Shown: positions 1 to 7,696, counted from the stretch's first letter. The stretch: 17,045 nt of DNA from Candidatus Accumulibacter propinquus (GCA_016714935.1 JADKBU010000053.1:1-17045); one strand, 5' to 3'. Program-made: numbers and translations. Notes: generated from the sequence alone by a model not told the origin.

Positions 1-70
1 GTAAGCGTTCAGCCGTCCACCTATAAAAGAGCCGATAGGTGGAGCAACCTCCAGTTTCGACAAGGAAGAG

Positions 71-362
71 ATGACTGAGAGGGAACTGGAAGCACGCTGG
101 CGGTATGTTGACGCCTGGCGGGCGAGCGAGAACACACAAACTGCGTACTGCAAGGGCACGGGCTGAGAAAGTTGCTTCGCTCAGTTACTGGCACTTGCGC
201 TTTTCGGGAGTCAGGCTCAAGCGGACTGAGGAGGAGAGCACATGACCCTGGTTCCCGGCGGCCCTGGTTGCCGGTCCGTGGCGTCCACCCAGTCTGTCGC
301 TCCACAGCCCTGAAGGCTGGCGACTCCGACTTTGCCGCCCTGCCGCCTGCCGGTGGCTGAAC
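71..362 (+). pseudogene. tnpA: IS66 tnpA (Orf1) remnant
   Basis: An ATG at 71, preceded by AAGGAAGAG as ribosome binding site, opens a frame reading MTERELEARWRYVDAW. This resembles the N-terminus of IS66 accessory protein TnpA (transposition accessory factor, often HTH-like). It stops at a TGA at 164-166. Recognisable TnpA-like sequence continues in other frames: a SVTG/YWHLRFSG-type segment around 180-215, and the proline-rich tail around 245-350 with a LHSPEGWRL-like segment in mixed frames. At least two frameshifts plus the stop make it non-functional. The assignment rests on position in front of tnpB and on remembered family sequence, so details of the breakpoints are approximate. Confidence 0.65.
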
Positions 363-377
363 ACCTAATGGGCAGAG

Positions 378-725
378 CGCTCATGAGCCGTCTTTGGGAG
401 CGAAGCGCGGCGTATCTGGTTGGCCGTCGAAGCGGTGGACATGCGTCTGGGCATCGATGGGTTGTCGGCCCGCATTCAGGCCAGCCTCAGGCGTACGCCC
501 TGTGACAGCACCGCCTACGCCTTCACCAACCGGCGACGCAGCCGGCTCAAACTGCTGGTCTGGGACGCTGCGAAAGGTGCAACGTCGCAACGCCGGTTGC
601 ACCGGGCGCCTTCACCTGGCCGCGCGAAGCGACGCCGGGGTCTTCGCCCTCACCGCGCGCAATGGCGTTGGCTGATCCACGCTGGCGTAGACTGGCAACG
701 CCGCGACGTTCCGGCACCCGCCCAT
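378..725 (+). pseudogene. tnpB: IS66 tnpB (Orf2) remnant
   Basis: The frame through 387-570 reads RIWLAVEAVDMRLGIDGLSA and continues to AYAFTNRRRSRLKLLVWD. This is the hallmark of the IS66 Orf2/TnpB protein (DMR-x-GIDGL and the F-x-NRRR-x-RLK-x-LxWD block). After about 570 the frame is lost. The tail is still visible in other frames: FALTARNG near 640-670, and QWRWLIHAGVDWQRRDVPAPAHW at about 660-725. An in-frame start is not obvious because the nearest ATG (383) is out of frame. TnpB is a required accessory protein of IS66 transposition; this copy cannot be translated whole. Confidence 0.85.
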
Positions 726-804
726 TGGCGGGATTTAGCCCGGATCCCATCGCTAAAAAGCATGTCGAATCCGCCACTTCGCTGTCTTTCCAGACCCCGC
801 TTCA

Positions 805-2015
805 CGGTATAATGCCAATGGTTTGGCCAGCGAGGCGCACTACCCTCGCCGGAACTGCTGTTGTGGACCGAAAATCGGGTCGGCGGACTGCTCGAAGAAC
901 TCAAGACTCGCGGGTTGAAATTCACTGGCGCGATGCCAAAGATCGAGAAGCTGCCCCTCGAACTGCTCTGTTGCGGCGGATGAAATTCGGCACGTGAAGA
1001 AACGAAGTCTCTGGCGCTGCCCGAACGGGACCTCTTCGAAGAAAGCCCCCGACCGCCGACCTCGCCCGCCTGCAGAAGCCTGGAGCAGGAGGCGTCAGGC
1101 GGCCGACATGGGGCCGCACCGCCGCCGCCGAAGCCCAAACGCGAACGCGCCGAAGCCGTCAGCCCATGCCGGTGCAGTTGCCGCGTGTCGGCTTGCCGGC
1201 ACGAGCCCGACAGCTGCACCTGTGGCCCAATGTGGTCGAACCTTCTTGGTGCAAATCCCGGCGAGGACGTGACCAGCTCAGCATCGTCCTGGGTTCGTAA
1301 TCGGCGTCCTCTACGAAATACGCCTGCCGTCCTGCGAGACGATCACCGCCGGCTGGCTGGCTTCGGTCATCGACGGTGGTCTGGCAACGCCGGCGTTGTT
1401 AGCCTGGGTCATGGTCAGCAAGTACGCGGATCATCTGCAACTCTATCGCCTGGAACGCCAGGCCGCCCGCTCGGGAGTGATCCTGTCCCGCTCCACCCTG
1501 GCCGACTGGAGTGCAGGCCCATCAAAGGCGTCGCCCTGGAACCGCTCTGGCAGCGCCTCGCGAAACTGCGCCAGTGCCTGGTGCTGCATGCCGATGAAAC
1601 CCCGGTGCAGCAACTCGATCCGGGCCGGGGAAAAGATAAACGGGCCTATCTGTGGGCGTATCGCAGCAATGCCCTGGGAGCCGATCCACCGATCGTCGTC
1701 TTCGACTACCAACCCGGCGGGGCGGAAAGTACGTGGTCGAGTTCCTCGGCAACTGGCACGGTGCGCTGATGGTCGATGAGTTCGCGGGCTGTGAGGGCTG
1801 TTTCGCGGCGAGTGATCGAACTCGCCTGCATGGCTCATGCGGCGCAAGTTCTTCGACCTCCATCAGGCGAATGGGAGCCCGTCGCCGCCGGGCGCTGCGC
1901 CGCTTTGGCGAGTGGTATGCCATCGAGGCGACGATCGGGAGAAGAGCGTGAAGGGCAGGCGCGCATGCGAAAACCAGTCAGCCGTTGCTCAAAGCCTTTC
2001 ATCTGTGGCTCCTGA
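805..2015 (+). pseudogene. tnpC: IS66 tnpC (DDE transposase) remnant, multiple frameshifts, 3' truncated
   Basis: Pieces of the IS66 transposase lie in order but in alternating frames. A zinc-binding-like RHEPDSCTCG segment is near 1197-1226. VSKYADHLQLYRLERQAARSGV, typical of the region before the catalytic core, is at 1414-1480. VLHADETPVQQLDPGRGK with the first catalytic Asp is around 1580-1640. GKYVVEFLGNWHGALMVDEFAG with the second Asp is at about 1727-1790. ALRRFGEWYAIEATI is near 1897-1940 and LLKAFHLWLL near 1985-2014. The C-terminal catalytic Glu block (usually NNPVERAIRP-like) is absent because homology ends at the junction with the next element. There are at least four frame changes, so no active enzyme is possible. 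Confidence 0.88.
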
Positions 2016-2043
2016 GCGCCGCCAGTCAGTGGGGAAGAACGCC

Positions 2044-3024
2044 GCGGAGTTACCGGTTACGGAGAAGAAACACCCCGAGGTGGCGCAAGCCCTGTGGGAA
2101 CTGGCGGAAAGTCATGCGCAACAAGACCCGACTTTTCGCACGACCTTTGTCGTTCACCCGCCTGACCGCGGAGGAAGCCATCAAGCAGTTGCGAGCGCAG
2201 GGATTTGCGGACGATGTCCTGCCTTCCCGAAGCGGTATGTCGAGAGTGTTGAACCGCAACGGGTACCGGTTGCGCCCGGTGCTCAGGCCAAACCCCAAAA
2301 AGTCCCTGAAACCGACGCCATTTTCGCCAACATCCGGGAACGTGACCGCGATAGCCAAGACGAAGCCGTCATGCGCCTGAGCATGGACTGCAAGGCGACG
2401 GTGAAGATTGGCGACTACTCGCGTGGCGGCAAGACGCGGGGTGACCACCGGGCTGCCGACCACGACATGGGGTGCGAGGAAAAACACACGCCGTTTGGTG
2501 TCGTCAATGAAGACAGTGGTTCCCTCCATCTGTCCTTCGGAAGCTCGGCGAAGACCAGCGATTTCATCATTGACAGTCTCTACGCCTGGTGGGAGCGCCA
2601 AGCACCCGAGGAGCGTGCTCGCGTCACACACCTCCAGATCAAGGCCGATAACGGACCGGAGAGCAATGGCCGGCGTACGCAATTCCTCAAGCGCATGGTC
2701 CAGTTCGCCGATCACATCGGCAAGTCCATCCGCCTCCTCTACTATCCGCCATACCACAGCAAATACAATCCGGTGGAGCGTTGCTGGGGAATCCTGGAAA
2801 AGCACTGGAACGGTGCCAAGCTGACCGATACCCAAACGATGCTGGAGTGGGCCAAGACCATGACCTGGAAAGGCGTTCATCCCGTCGTCGAACTGAGCCG
2901 CACGGTCTACGAGAAAGGAGTTACGGTGGCCAAGGAGGCTATGCAAGCGGTCGAGTCCCGGCTGGAACGAAACCCGTTCCTACCCAAGTGGGACATCTTG
3001 ATCCGACCAGTCAGCGTGGTATGA
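2044..3024 (+). pseudogene. ISAzo13-like transposase, 5' truncated, two compensating frameshifts
   Basis: From about 2050 the plus-strand reading frame matches the ISAzo13-like transposase family. The DDE residues are all visible: Asp in SMDCKA (codon 2386-2388), Asp in KADNGPE (2647-2649) and Glu in NPVERCWGILE (2776-2778). The usual N-terminal helix-turn-helix part is missing, replaced by IS66 sequence. Between about 2150 and 2290 the family sequence (TRLTAEEAIKQLRAQGFADD...NRNGYRLRPV) continues in the +1 frame and then returns, so two indels compensate each other. As a result one frame stays open from 1837 to 3024, giving a 395-codon chimera of scrambled IS66 tail plus ISAzo13 catalytic domain. 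I call it a pseudogene. Expression of the open frame is possible but transposition is unlikely without the DNA-binding domain and ends. Confidence 0.85.
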
Positions 3025-3026
3025 AC

Positions 3027-3264
3027 TATCGTAGAAATCACCTTTACGCCGCCTGAGCCTTGGCCACAAGAGCTTCGCGGAACGTTGCCCGCTCGCCCTG
3101 CTCGGCTGCGCCTCATATCTGGTTCTTGTCCATCGGCTCGCGGTTTCGCTCCACGCTTCCTCCTCACACTCGGTCGCCCTCGTGCAGTTGCGCTTCACTT
3201 CGTTTGCTGTGGCCAGCTTACGGGAGGACTTCCACCTCCAAGATCGCGCCCATGCTGGGCGCAC
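3027..3264 (-). mobile_element. 5' fragment of a bacterial group II intron (possibly class C)
   Basis: Read on the minus strand, this stretch starts with GTGCGCCCAGCATGGGCGC (3264 downward), the form expected for a group II intron 5' end. It is followed by a GGAGG-TGGAAGT-CCTCC hairpin (3239-3223). Next come the repetitive GCGAAGTGAAGCGCAACTG and AAGAACCAGATATGAGGCG stretches, familiar to me from domain I of bacterial introns. No intron-encoded reverse transcriptase and no domain V/VI follow, because the ISAzo13-like gene abuts at about 3025-3030. It is therefore a truncated, non-mobile fragment. The adjacent terminator hairpin fits the target preference of class IIC introns. The identification is from pattern memory; a covariance search would settle it. 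Confidence 0.65.
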
Positions 3265-3271
3265 AATGACA

Positions 3272-3303
3272 AGAAGAGCCGCGAATGCGGCTCTTCTCTT
3301 TTT
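3272..3303 (+). terminator. Rho-independent terminator hairpin
   Basis: An 11-bp perfect stem (AGAAGAGCCGC paired with GCGGCTCTTCT) with loop GAAT is followed by CTTTTT at 3298-3303. On the plus strand this is a textbook intrinsic terminator. It would insulate the nifV promoter from transcription arriving out of the IS remnants. Its original gene is no longer present to the left. On the minus strand the same hairpin is followed by TTGTCATT and then by the presumed intron 5' end at 3264. Confidence 0.85.
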
Positions 3304-3443
3304 CACGCTCCTGACCAAGCGACCGACATAAGCCTGCCAAACCGCACGTCGCTTTCCAACAGCCGCCACACAAGGTCGTAGCAAACCCGACAATTCCGCT
3401 ACAAACAGGTTTTGCAACGGCCGATTTGCAAGACATTTGATGC

Positions 3444-3459
3444 TGGCATCGGACTTGCT
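3444..3459 (+). promoter_or_regulatory. Sigma-54 (-24/-12) promoter for the nifV operon
   Basis: TGGCATCGGACTTGCT matches the RpoN consensus TGGCAYRNNNNTTGCW: GG at 3445-3446 and GC at 3457-3458 lie at the canonical spacing, and only the R position (C here) deviates. This is the usual promoter class for nif operons, activated by NifA. Transcription would start about 12 nt after the GC, near 3470. That rules out the upstream in-frame TTG 3437 and ATG 3440 as nifV starts. I found no perfect NifA site (TGT-N10-ACA) upstream; the closest is CGT-N10-ACA at 3377-3392, about 80 nt from the promoter. Confidence 0.8.
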
Positions 3460-3478
3460 AGTCATTCCCATGACAGCC

Positions 3479-4603
3479 ATGACCAACATCACCCCCACAC
3501 ACGTCGTCATCAACGACACCACCCTCCGCGATGGTGAGCAATCAGCGGGTGTCGCCTTCAGTCTCGACGAGAAAATCGACATCGCGCGTCGCCTCGATGC
3601 ACTCGGCGTGCCCGAGCTGGAAATCGGAATTCCAGCCATGGGCGACGCCGAGCGCGCAAGCATTCAGGCGGTCGCAGCACTCGGACTGCGCGCCCGCCTG
3701 ATGGTCTGGAGCCGGATGAATCGCGCCGACATCACGCTCGCGGCCGGTCTTGGGCCACAGTTGATCGACATTTCGGTACCCGCTTCGGATCAGCATCTGC
3801 ACTCCAAACTGCAGCGCGATCGGCGGTGGCTGCTGACGCAGATCGGCGAGCATGTGCGTCTGGCACGCGATCTGGGATTTGGCGTCGGCATCGGTGCCGA
3901 GGACGCTTCGCGCGGCGACCCGGAACTGCTGGCGGCGATCGCCGAAGCGGCGCAGTCGGCGGGTGCCCAGCGCATCCGTTTTGCCGATACGCTGGGCGTG
4001 CTCGACCCCTTTGCGACCTTCGAGCGCATCCGTCATCTGCGCGCCTGTTGCGATCTGGAAATCGAGATGCATGCCCACGACGATCTGGGAATGGCCACGG
4101 CCAACACGCTGGCCGCCGCCTGCGCCGGCGCGACGCACCTCAACACGACGGTGAACGGTCTCGGCGAGCGCTCGGGCAATGCCCCGCTCGAGGAAGTCGT
4201 GCTCGGTCTGCACGTCTGCCATGGCATCGAGACGGGCATCGATCTGGCCGGTTTCCCGGACATTTCGGGTCGAGTCGCCATCGCTTCGGGACGTCCTCTG
4301 TGCTGGCAAAAAAGTATTGTCGGCGAAGGCGCTTTCACCCACGAAGCCGGAATCCACGTCGACGGACTGCTCAAGGACCCGGCCAACTACCAGGGCTTCG
4401 ATCCTTCTCTGGTCGGGCGCCAGCATCGCGTCGTTCTCGGCAAGCACTCCGGAGCACGCGCCGTGCAACAAGTCATGTCCAGCCTCGGGCACGCCCTGTC
4501 GGACGCCGCGGCACGTGCCTTCCTGCAGCGGCTGCGAGGCTTCATGACCCACCACAAGCAGGTGCCTTCCGAGGCAGACCTGCTCAGACTGCTCGATCGC
4601 TGA
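3479..4603 (+). CDS. nifV: Homocitrate synthase NifV
   Basis: Condenses acetyl-CoA with 2-oxoglutarate to give (R)-homocitrate, the organic ligand of the nitrogenase FeMo-cofactor; cytoplasmic. It belongs to the HMGL-like/isopropylmalate synthase family. The DTTLRDGEQ motif is at residues 13-21, the metal-binding HAHDDLGMA block at about 198-206, and NGLGERSGN at about 226-234. A C-terminal VVLGKHSGA segment is also present. The 374-residue length fits NifV (about 380). The frame is open from a TTG at 3437, but the sigma-54 promoter lies inside that extension. ATG 3470 would sit on the transcription start, so ATG 3479 is preferred; no clear Shine-Dalgarno is seen for any of them. First gene of the nifV-cysE-orf-nifW-nifZ-nifM run. 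Homocitrate synthase of the nif type rather than LeuA is supported by length and context. Confidence 0.95.
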   Translation: MTNITPTHVVINDTTLRDGEQSAGVAFSLDEKIDIARRLDALGVPELEIGIPAMGDAERASIQAVAALGLRARLMVWSRMNRADITLAAGLGPQLIDISVPASDQHLHSKLQRDRRWLLTQIGEHVRLARDLGFGVGIGAEDASRGDPELLAAIAEAAQSAGAQRIRFADTLGVLDPFATFERIRHLRACCDLEIEMHAHDDLGMATANTLAAACAGATHLNTTVNGLGERSGNAPLEEVVLGLHVCHGIETGIDLAGFPDISGRVAIASGRPLCWQKSIVGEGAFTHEAGIHVDGLLKDPANYQGFDPSLVGRQHRVVLGKHSGARAVQQVMSSLGHALSDAAARAFLQRLRGFMTHHKQVPSEADLLRLLDR

Positions 4604-4607
4604 CCCG

Positions 4608-5423
4608 ATGATGACCGACCTCTCGACGCCGTTGCTCCACACCGCCAGAGCACGCCCGCCCCCGCCGGGGCTGCGGGCGCTGTTCGCGGAAGACCTGGCC
4701 TGCGTTTTTGATCGCGACCCGGCGGCGCGATCGCGCATCGAAGTGCTGCTGACCTATCCCGGCCTGCACGCCATCCTCGTGCATCGCCTCGCGCATCGCC
4801 TCTGGCGCCGGGGCTGGGGGTTCAGCGCGCGCTGGCTGGCCTTCATCGGGCGCTGGCTGACCAACGTCGATATCCATCCCGGCGCCACCATTGGTCGCCG
4901 CTTCTTCATCGATCACGGCGCTGGCGTTGTCATCGGCGAAACCGCCGAGATCGGCGACGACTGCACCTTGTACCACGGCGTCACGCTGGGAGGAACGACC
5001 TGGAACAAGGGCAAGCGGCATCCGACCCTCGGCAACGGGGTGGTGGTCGGTGCCGGCGCCAAGATTCTCGGGGCCATCGAGGTTGGCGACGGCGCGAACG
5101 TCGGCGCCAATTCGGTGGTCGTCAAGGAAGTCCCGCCGGGCCGTACCGCCATCGGCATCCCGGCACGACTGGTCGGCGGGCGCAGCAAGGTCGGCGCGGT
5201 GGGCACTGCCGGGATGGCCATCAATCTCGACCACCATCTGATTCCCGACCCCGTCGGCAAAGCGATCCAGTGCCTGCTGGAACGTATCGAAGCCCTCGAA
5301 GCCGGGTTGCGACCTGACGTACCGATACCCGCGACCGCGGCGACGGCCACGGAGACTGCGACAGGCACCTGCATCACCTGTTCGGCAGGCGAGTTGTGTT
5401 GCAAGGAACAGGGCCGTGGCTAG
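4608..5423 (+). CDS. cysE: Serine O-acetyltransferase, nif-associated, with Cys-rich C-terminal tail
   Basis: Transfers acetyl from acetyl-CoA to L-serine to form O-acetylserine, the precursor of cysteine. The nif-linked copy (called cysE1 or nifP in Azotobacter) boosts cysteine for Fe-S cluster assembly. The N-terminal helical domain (about 20-85) is followed by left-handed beta-helix hexapeptide repeats (about 86-200). The DIHPGATIG stretch, the catalytic Asp-His pair (D102-H103 in FIDHGAG) and VTLGGTTWNKGKRHP are all present. An unusual tail follows: an Ala/Thr-rich linker and then TCITCSAGELCCKEQ, a C-x2-C-x5-CC cluster just before the stop. The start is ATG 4608, 4 nt after nifV, with a second ATG immediately following; the ribosome binding site is weak. 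It overlaps the next gene by 8 nt, suggesting translational coupling. Confidence 0.93.
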   Translation: MMTDLSTPLLHTARARPPPPGLRALFAEDLACVFDRDPAARSRIEVLLTYPGLHAILVHRLAHRLWRRGWGFSARWLAFIGRWLTNVDIHPGATIGRRFFIDHGAGVVIGETAEIGDDCTLYHGVTLGGTTWNKGKRHPTLGNGVVVGAGAKILGAIEVGDGANVGANSVVVKEVPPGRTAIGIPARLVGGRSKVGAVGTAGMAINLDHHLIPDPVGKAIQCLLERIEALEAGLRPDVPIPATAATATETATGTCITCSAGELCCKEQGRG

Positions 5424-5943
5424 TCGACTCGAACTGCTGGAACTGGGCGATGATGTCCTGTACTTCGACGAACCCTGCCCGCCTGGCGTTGCCGCCCAGA
5501 TCGAAGCGGCCGCACAGCAGTACGGCCAGCCGATTGCCGAGCAGCGGCTGCTCTACGCCTACTTCCTGGCCCCCGAGCAGCTCTCGGTGCTGGTGGCCAT
5601 CTACCGCTACTACTTCTACCAGCATCGCCTCGAAGACGCGCTGCTGGTCGCCGAACGGGCCCTCGACGTCAGTGCCCGGCGCCTGCACCTCACCGGTAGC
5701 TGGAGCAACCTCGGGCCGATCACGCTCGGCGAGGCGGCGATGCGCTCGATGGGCATGCTGCGCTTCCATCTCCTGGCCCTCAAGGGTTCGGCAGTGATCC
5801 TGCTGCGCCTAGGACGACTGAACGAGGCGCGTGCGCGCCTGAAGAAGATTGCCGAGGTCGACACCCGCGATGCGCTCGGCGTGCTGCCGCTGCTGTCGGT
5901 GATCGATCGTCAGTACGCCCCTGCCCACGAACTGCTTGACTGA
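5416..5943 (+). CDS. TPR-like protein of unknown function inside the nif operon
   Basis: This 175-residue protein starts at GTG 5416, with AAGGAACAGG as ribosome binding site, inside the end of cysE. It has no signal peptide or membrane segment. It is mostly helical, with two TPR-like helix pairs: about residues 53-88 (LSVLVAIYRYYFYQHRLEDALLVAERAL, split here by description) and about 117-150 (HLLALKGSAVILLRLGRLNEARARLKKI). Spacing of the small and large residues in these pairs (A-x3-G/Y, L-x3-GRL-x2-A) is TPR-like. Such repeats usually hold protein partners. Its place between cysE and nifW, with 14 nt to nifW, suggests a helper in nitrogenase maturation. I do not recognise a named Nif protein and assign no function. 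Confidence 0.85.
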   Translation: MASRLELLELGDDVLYFDEPCPPGVAAQIEAAAQQYGQPIAEQRLLYAYFLAPEQLSVLVAIYRYYFYQHRLEDALLVAERALDVSARRLHLTGSWSNLGPITLGEAAMRSMGMLRFHLLALKGSAVILLRLGRLNEARARLKKIAEVDTRDALGVLPLLSVIDRQYAPAHELLD

Positions 5944-5957
5944 AACCGGAGAAGACC

Positions 5958-6272
5958 ATGCCCTGCGAAACCGACAGCTTCGAGGACGACCTCGCCGACC
6001 TGAGTTCGGCCGAAGAATTTCTGGAATACTTCGACATCGACTTCGATGTGCGCGTGGTCCAGGTCAACCGCCTGCACATCCTGCAGCGCTTCCACGATTA
6101 TCTGGCCAAACAGGAAGCCGGCAAGGTGCCCGACTACGCGGCCTACCGCCAGTGGCTGGCGAGAGCCTACACGGACTTCGTCGATTCCAGCGCGCAGGCC
6201 GAAAAGGTCTTCGCCGTGTTCCAGAAAGCCGAAGGCTCGTCCTTCGTGCCCCTGTCCTCGCTGACGGACTGA
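5958..6272 (+). CDS. nifW: Nitrogenase-stabilizing/protective protein NifW
   Basis: Small cytoplasmic protein of 104 residues, the usual NifW length. In other diazotrophs it associates with the MoFe protein and helps its maturation or protects it from oxygen. The family signature is clear: LSSAEEFLEYFDIDFD at about 14-29, followed by VVQVNRLHILQRFHDYL at about 33-49, with the characteristic NRLHILQRF core. Start ATG 5958 is preceded by GGAGA at good spacing. nifZ begins 3 nt after its stop. NifW normally neighbours nifZ and nifM, which is exactly the arrangement here. Confidence 0.95.
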   Translation: MPCETDSFEDDLADLSSAEEFLEYFDIDFDVRVVQVNRLHILQRFHDYLAKQEAGKVPDYAAYRQWLARAYTDFVDSSAQAEKVFAVFQKAEGSSFVPLSSLTD

Positions 6273-6275
6273 GCC

Positions 6276-6734
6276 GTGTTGCCACGCTGGGACTACGGGG
6301 ACGCGGTGCGCGTGACCCGCAATGTGCGCAACGATGGCACCTTCCCCGGCGCCAGAACCGGCGATCTGCTGGTTCGGCGCGGTCGCGTCGGGCATGTTCG
6401 CGATGTCGGCACGTTTCTGCAGGACCAGATCATCTACTCGGTGCACTTCCTCGACGAGGGCCGCGTCGTCGGCTGTCGCGAGGAAGAGCTGATCGGGGTC
6501 GACGAACCCTGGATCGACAGCCGCTTCGAGGTTCGCCAGAAGGTACGCGCGACGCGCTCGTTGGTCATCCGCGGGGAGATTCGGGTACCGCTGGGCAGCC
6601 GGGGCGAGATTCTCGATGTCGACCGATCCGCGGCGCAGGGCGTCGTTTATCACACCCACTTCGACTGCCTGCCGGGGAATCCCCTGCTCGTCCCCGAGGC
6701 CGCGCTCGGGTTATGGGAGAGCGACGATGGATGA
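6276..6734 (+). CDS. nifZ: Nitrogen fixation protein NifZ
   Basis: NifZ acts as a chaperone-like factor in forming the second P-cluster of the MoFe protein. The protein has 152 residues from a GTG start at 6276. The N-terminal unit shows the family pattern: WDYGDAVRV, RNDGTFPGARTGDLLVRRG, VGTFLQDQIIYSVHF and VGCREEELI. A second, more diverged unit follows (about 83-145: FEVRQKVRAT, PLGSRGEILDV, VVYHTHFDC). This double beta-rich unit fits longer NifZ proteins. There is no room for a strong ribosome binding site after nifW, so translation probably depends on coupling. The stop overlaps the nifM start by 8 nt. Confidence 0.93.
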   Translation: MLPRWDYGDAVRVTRNVRNDGTFPGARTGDLLVRRGRVGHVRDVGTFLQDQIIYSVHFLDEGRVVGCREEELIGVDEPWIDSRFEVRQKVRATRSLVIRGEIRVPLGSRGEILDVDRSAAQGVVYHTHFDCLPGNPLLVPEAALGLWESDDG

Positions 6735-7590
6735 ACCGGGCAGCGTCTATCTCTCGCTCAAGCTGGCCGCGAAACTGTTCGGCAAGCCGCTGGAATCGCT
6801 GGCGCCCGACGAGTTGCACAGGGTACACCGGGTCGCCGCCAGACAATCCGCGATCGAGACCCTGATCCTGGCCACACCGGAAGCCGCCAGTGTGATCCTG
6901 CCGGAAAACTCGATCGATGCCAGCCTGACCGAGATCCGCGGCCGCTACGGCAACGACCAGGACTACCAGAGCGACCTCGAACGCATCGGCCTTAATGCGC
7001 ACTCCCTGCGCCAGGCCGTCGCCCGCGACATGGTCGTCGAAGCGGTACTGGAAAGGGTCGCGGCGCAGGCGGCAGCGGTCAGCGAGATCGATGTCGAGAT
7101 CTTCTGGTACCTGCACAAGGATCGATTTCGACGCGCCGAAACGCGCGCGCTGCGGCACATCCTGATAACCATCAACGAGCAACTGGCGGGCAACGACCGG
7201 CAGTCCGCCCGCGTCAGGATCGAGGCCATCCGCACGCGCCTGCTCAGGGAACCACAGCGCTTCGCGGAACAGGCGCTGAAGCATTCGGAATGTCCCACCG
7301 CGATCAACGGCGGCCTGCTCGGCATGGTGCCGCGCGGCCAGCTCTATCCGCAACTCGAAGCCGTCGCATTCGCCCTCGACGCCGCCATGCTCTCCGACGT
7401 GGTCGAGAGCGAACTCGGTTACCACCTGCTCTACTGCGAAGCCATCCATCGCGAGCGTCTGCTGAGCTTCGCGGAGGCCCGCAACACCATTCGCGAGTAT
7501 CTGGAGCAACAACAGCACAGCCTCTGCCAGAAGGCCTGGATCGCCACCCTGCGCCGGCCGGGCATGGGCGCAACCCCGCCGTCGGCCTAG
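6727..7590 (+). CDS. nifM: NifM, parvulin-type peptidyl-prolyl cis-trans isomerase for Fe protein maturation
   Basis: NifM is the PPIase-type accessory protein needed for a stable, active nitrogenase Fe protein (NifH). Start ATG 6727 (MDEPGSVYLSLKLAAKLFG) has GGGAGAG upstream and overlaps the end of nifZ. An upstream extension of the frame to 6616 lies over nifZ and is not used. It has 287 residues, the normal NifM size. The N-terminal helical part (1-130) contains a NifM-like KLF-x-KPLESLAPDEL segment. The C-terminal parvulin domain (about 137-240) shows RHILITINEQ, FAEQALKHSECPTAINGG, LG-x-VPRGQLYPQLEAVAF and GYHLLYCEAIH. Last gene of the nif run; 146 nt separate it from the next gene, with no strong terminator in between. 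Confidence 0.93.
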   Translation: MDEPGSVYLSLKLAAKLFGKPLESLAPDELHRVHRVAARQSAIETLILATPEAASVILPENSIDASLTEIRGRYGNDQDYQSDLERIGLNAHSLRQAVARDMVVEAVLERVAAQAAAVSEIDVEIFWYLHKDRFRRAETRALRHILITINEQLAGNDRQSARVRIEAIRTRLLREPQRFAEQALKHSECPTAINGGLLGMVPRGQLYPQLEAVAFALDAAMLSDVVESELGYHLLYCEAIHRERLLSFAEARNTIREYLEQQQHSLCQKAWIATLRRPGMGATPPSA

Positions 7591-7696
7591 ACCAGGCCCG
7601 CACAGGTCGGTCTGCTGCGGGGAATCGCCGCGACCCTGCCACTACAGCCGGCACAGGCAAGAAGATGCATGCGCGCCAACGTCAGGCTCGCCAGCT

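Larger units (their letters stand above)
1..2020 (+). mobile_element. Degenerate IS66-family insertion sequence, right end missing
   Basis: All three characteristic IS66 genes (tnpA, tnpB, tnpC) can be traced in order on the plus strand, each broken by stops or frameshifts. The window begins with GTAAGCGTTCAGC, which resembles the usual IS66 terminal sequence (GTAAGCG...), so the left end is probably at or very near position 1. No matching CGCTTAC right end is visible. Homology to TnpC stops near 2015 and ISAzo13-like sequence takes over, so the 3' third of tnpC and the right terminal repeat are lost. The element is dead. Confidence 0.85.

Noticed and set aside
2285..2300. Programmed -1 frameshift at CCCCAAAAAG in the ISAzo13-like gene
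   Set aside because: An opposite shift near 2150 is also needed and the N-terminus is missing, so mutational decay explains it better.
3246..3262. attC-like site or stand-alone palindrome
   Set aside because: The GCGCCCA-TGC-TGGGCGC hairpin is better explained as the first stem of the group II intron on the minus strand; no integrase or cassette is nearby.
3377..3392. NifA upstream activator site
   Set aside because: Only CGT-N10-ACA, one mismatch from the required TGT-N10-ACA; the spacing is plausible but the match is too common to annotate.
3542..4738. 398-codon minus-strand open frame opposite nifV
   Set aside because: Shadow of a high-GC coding strand; no recognisable protein features, and nifV on the plus strand is certain.
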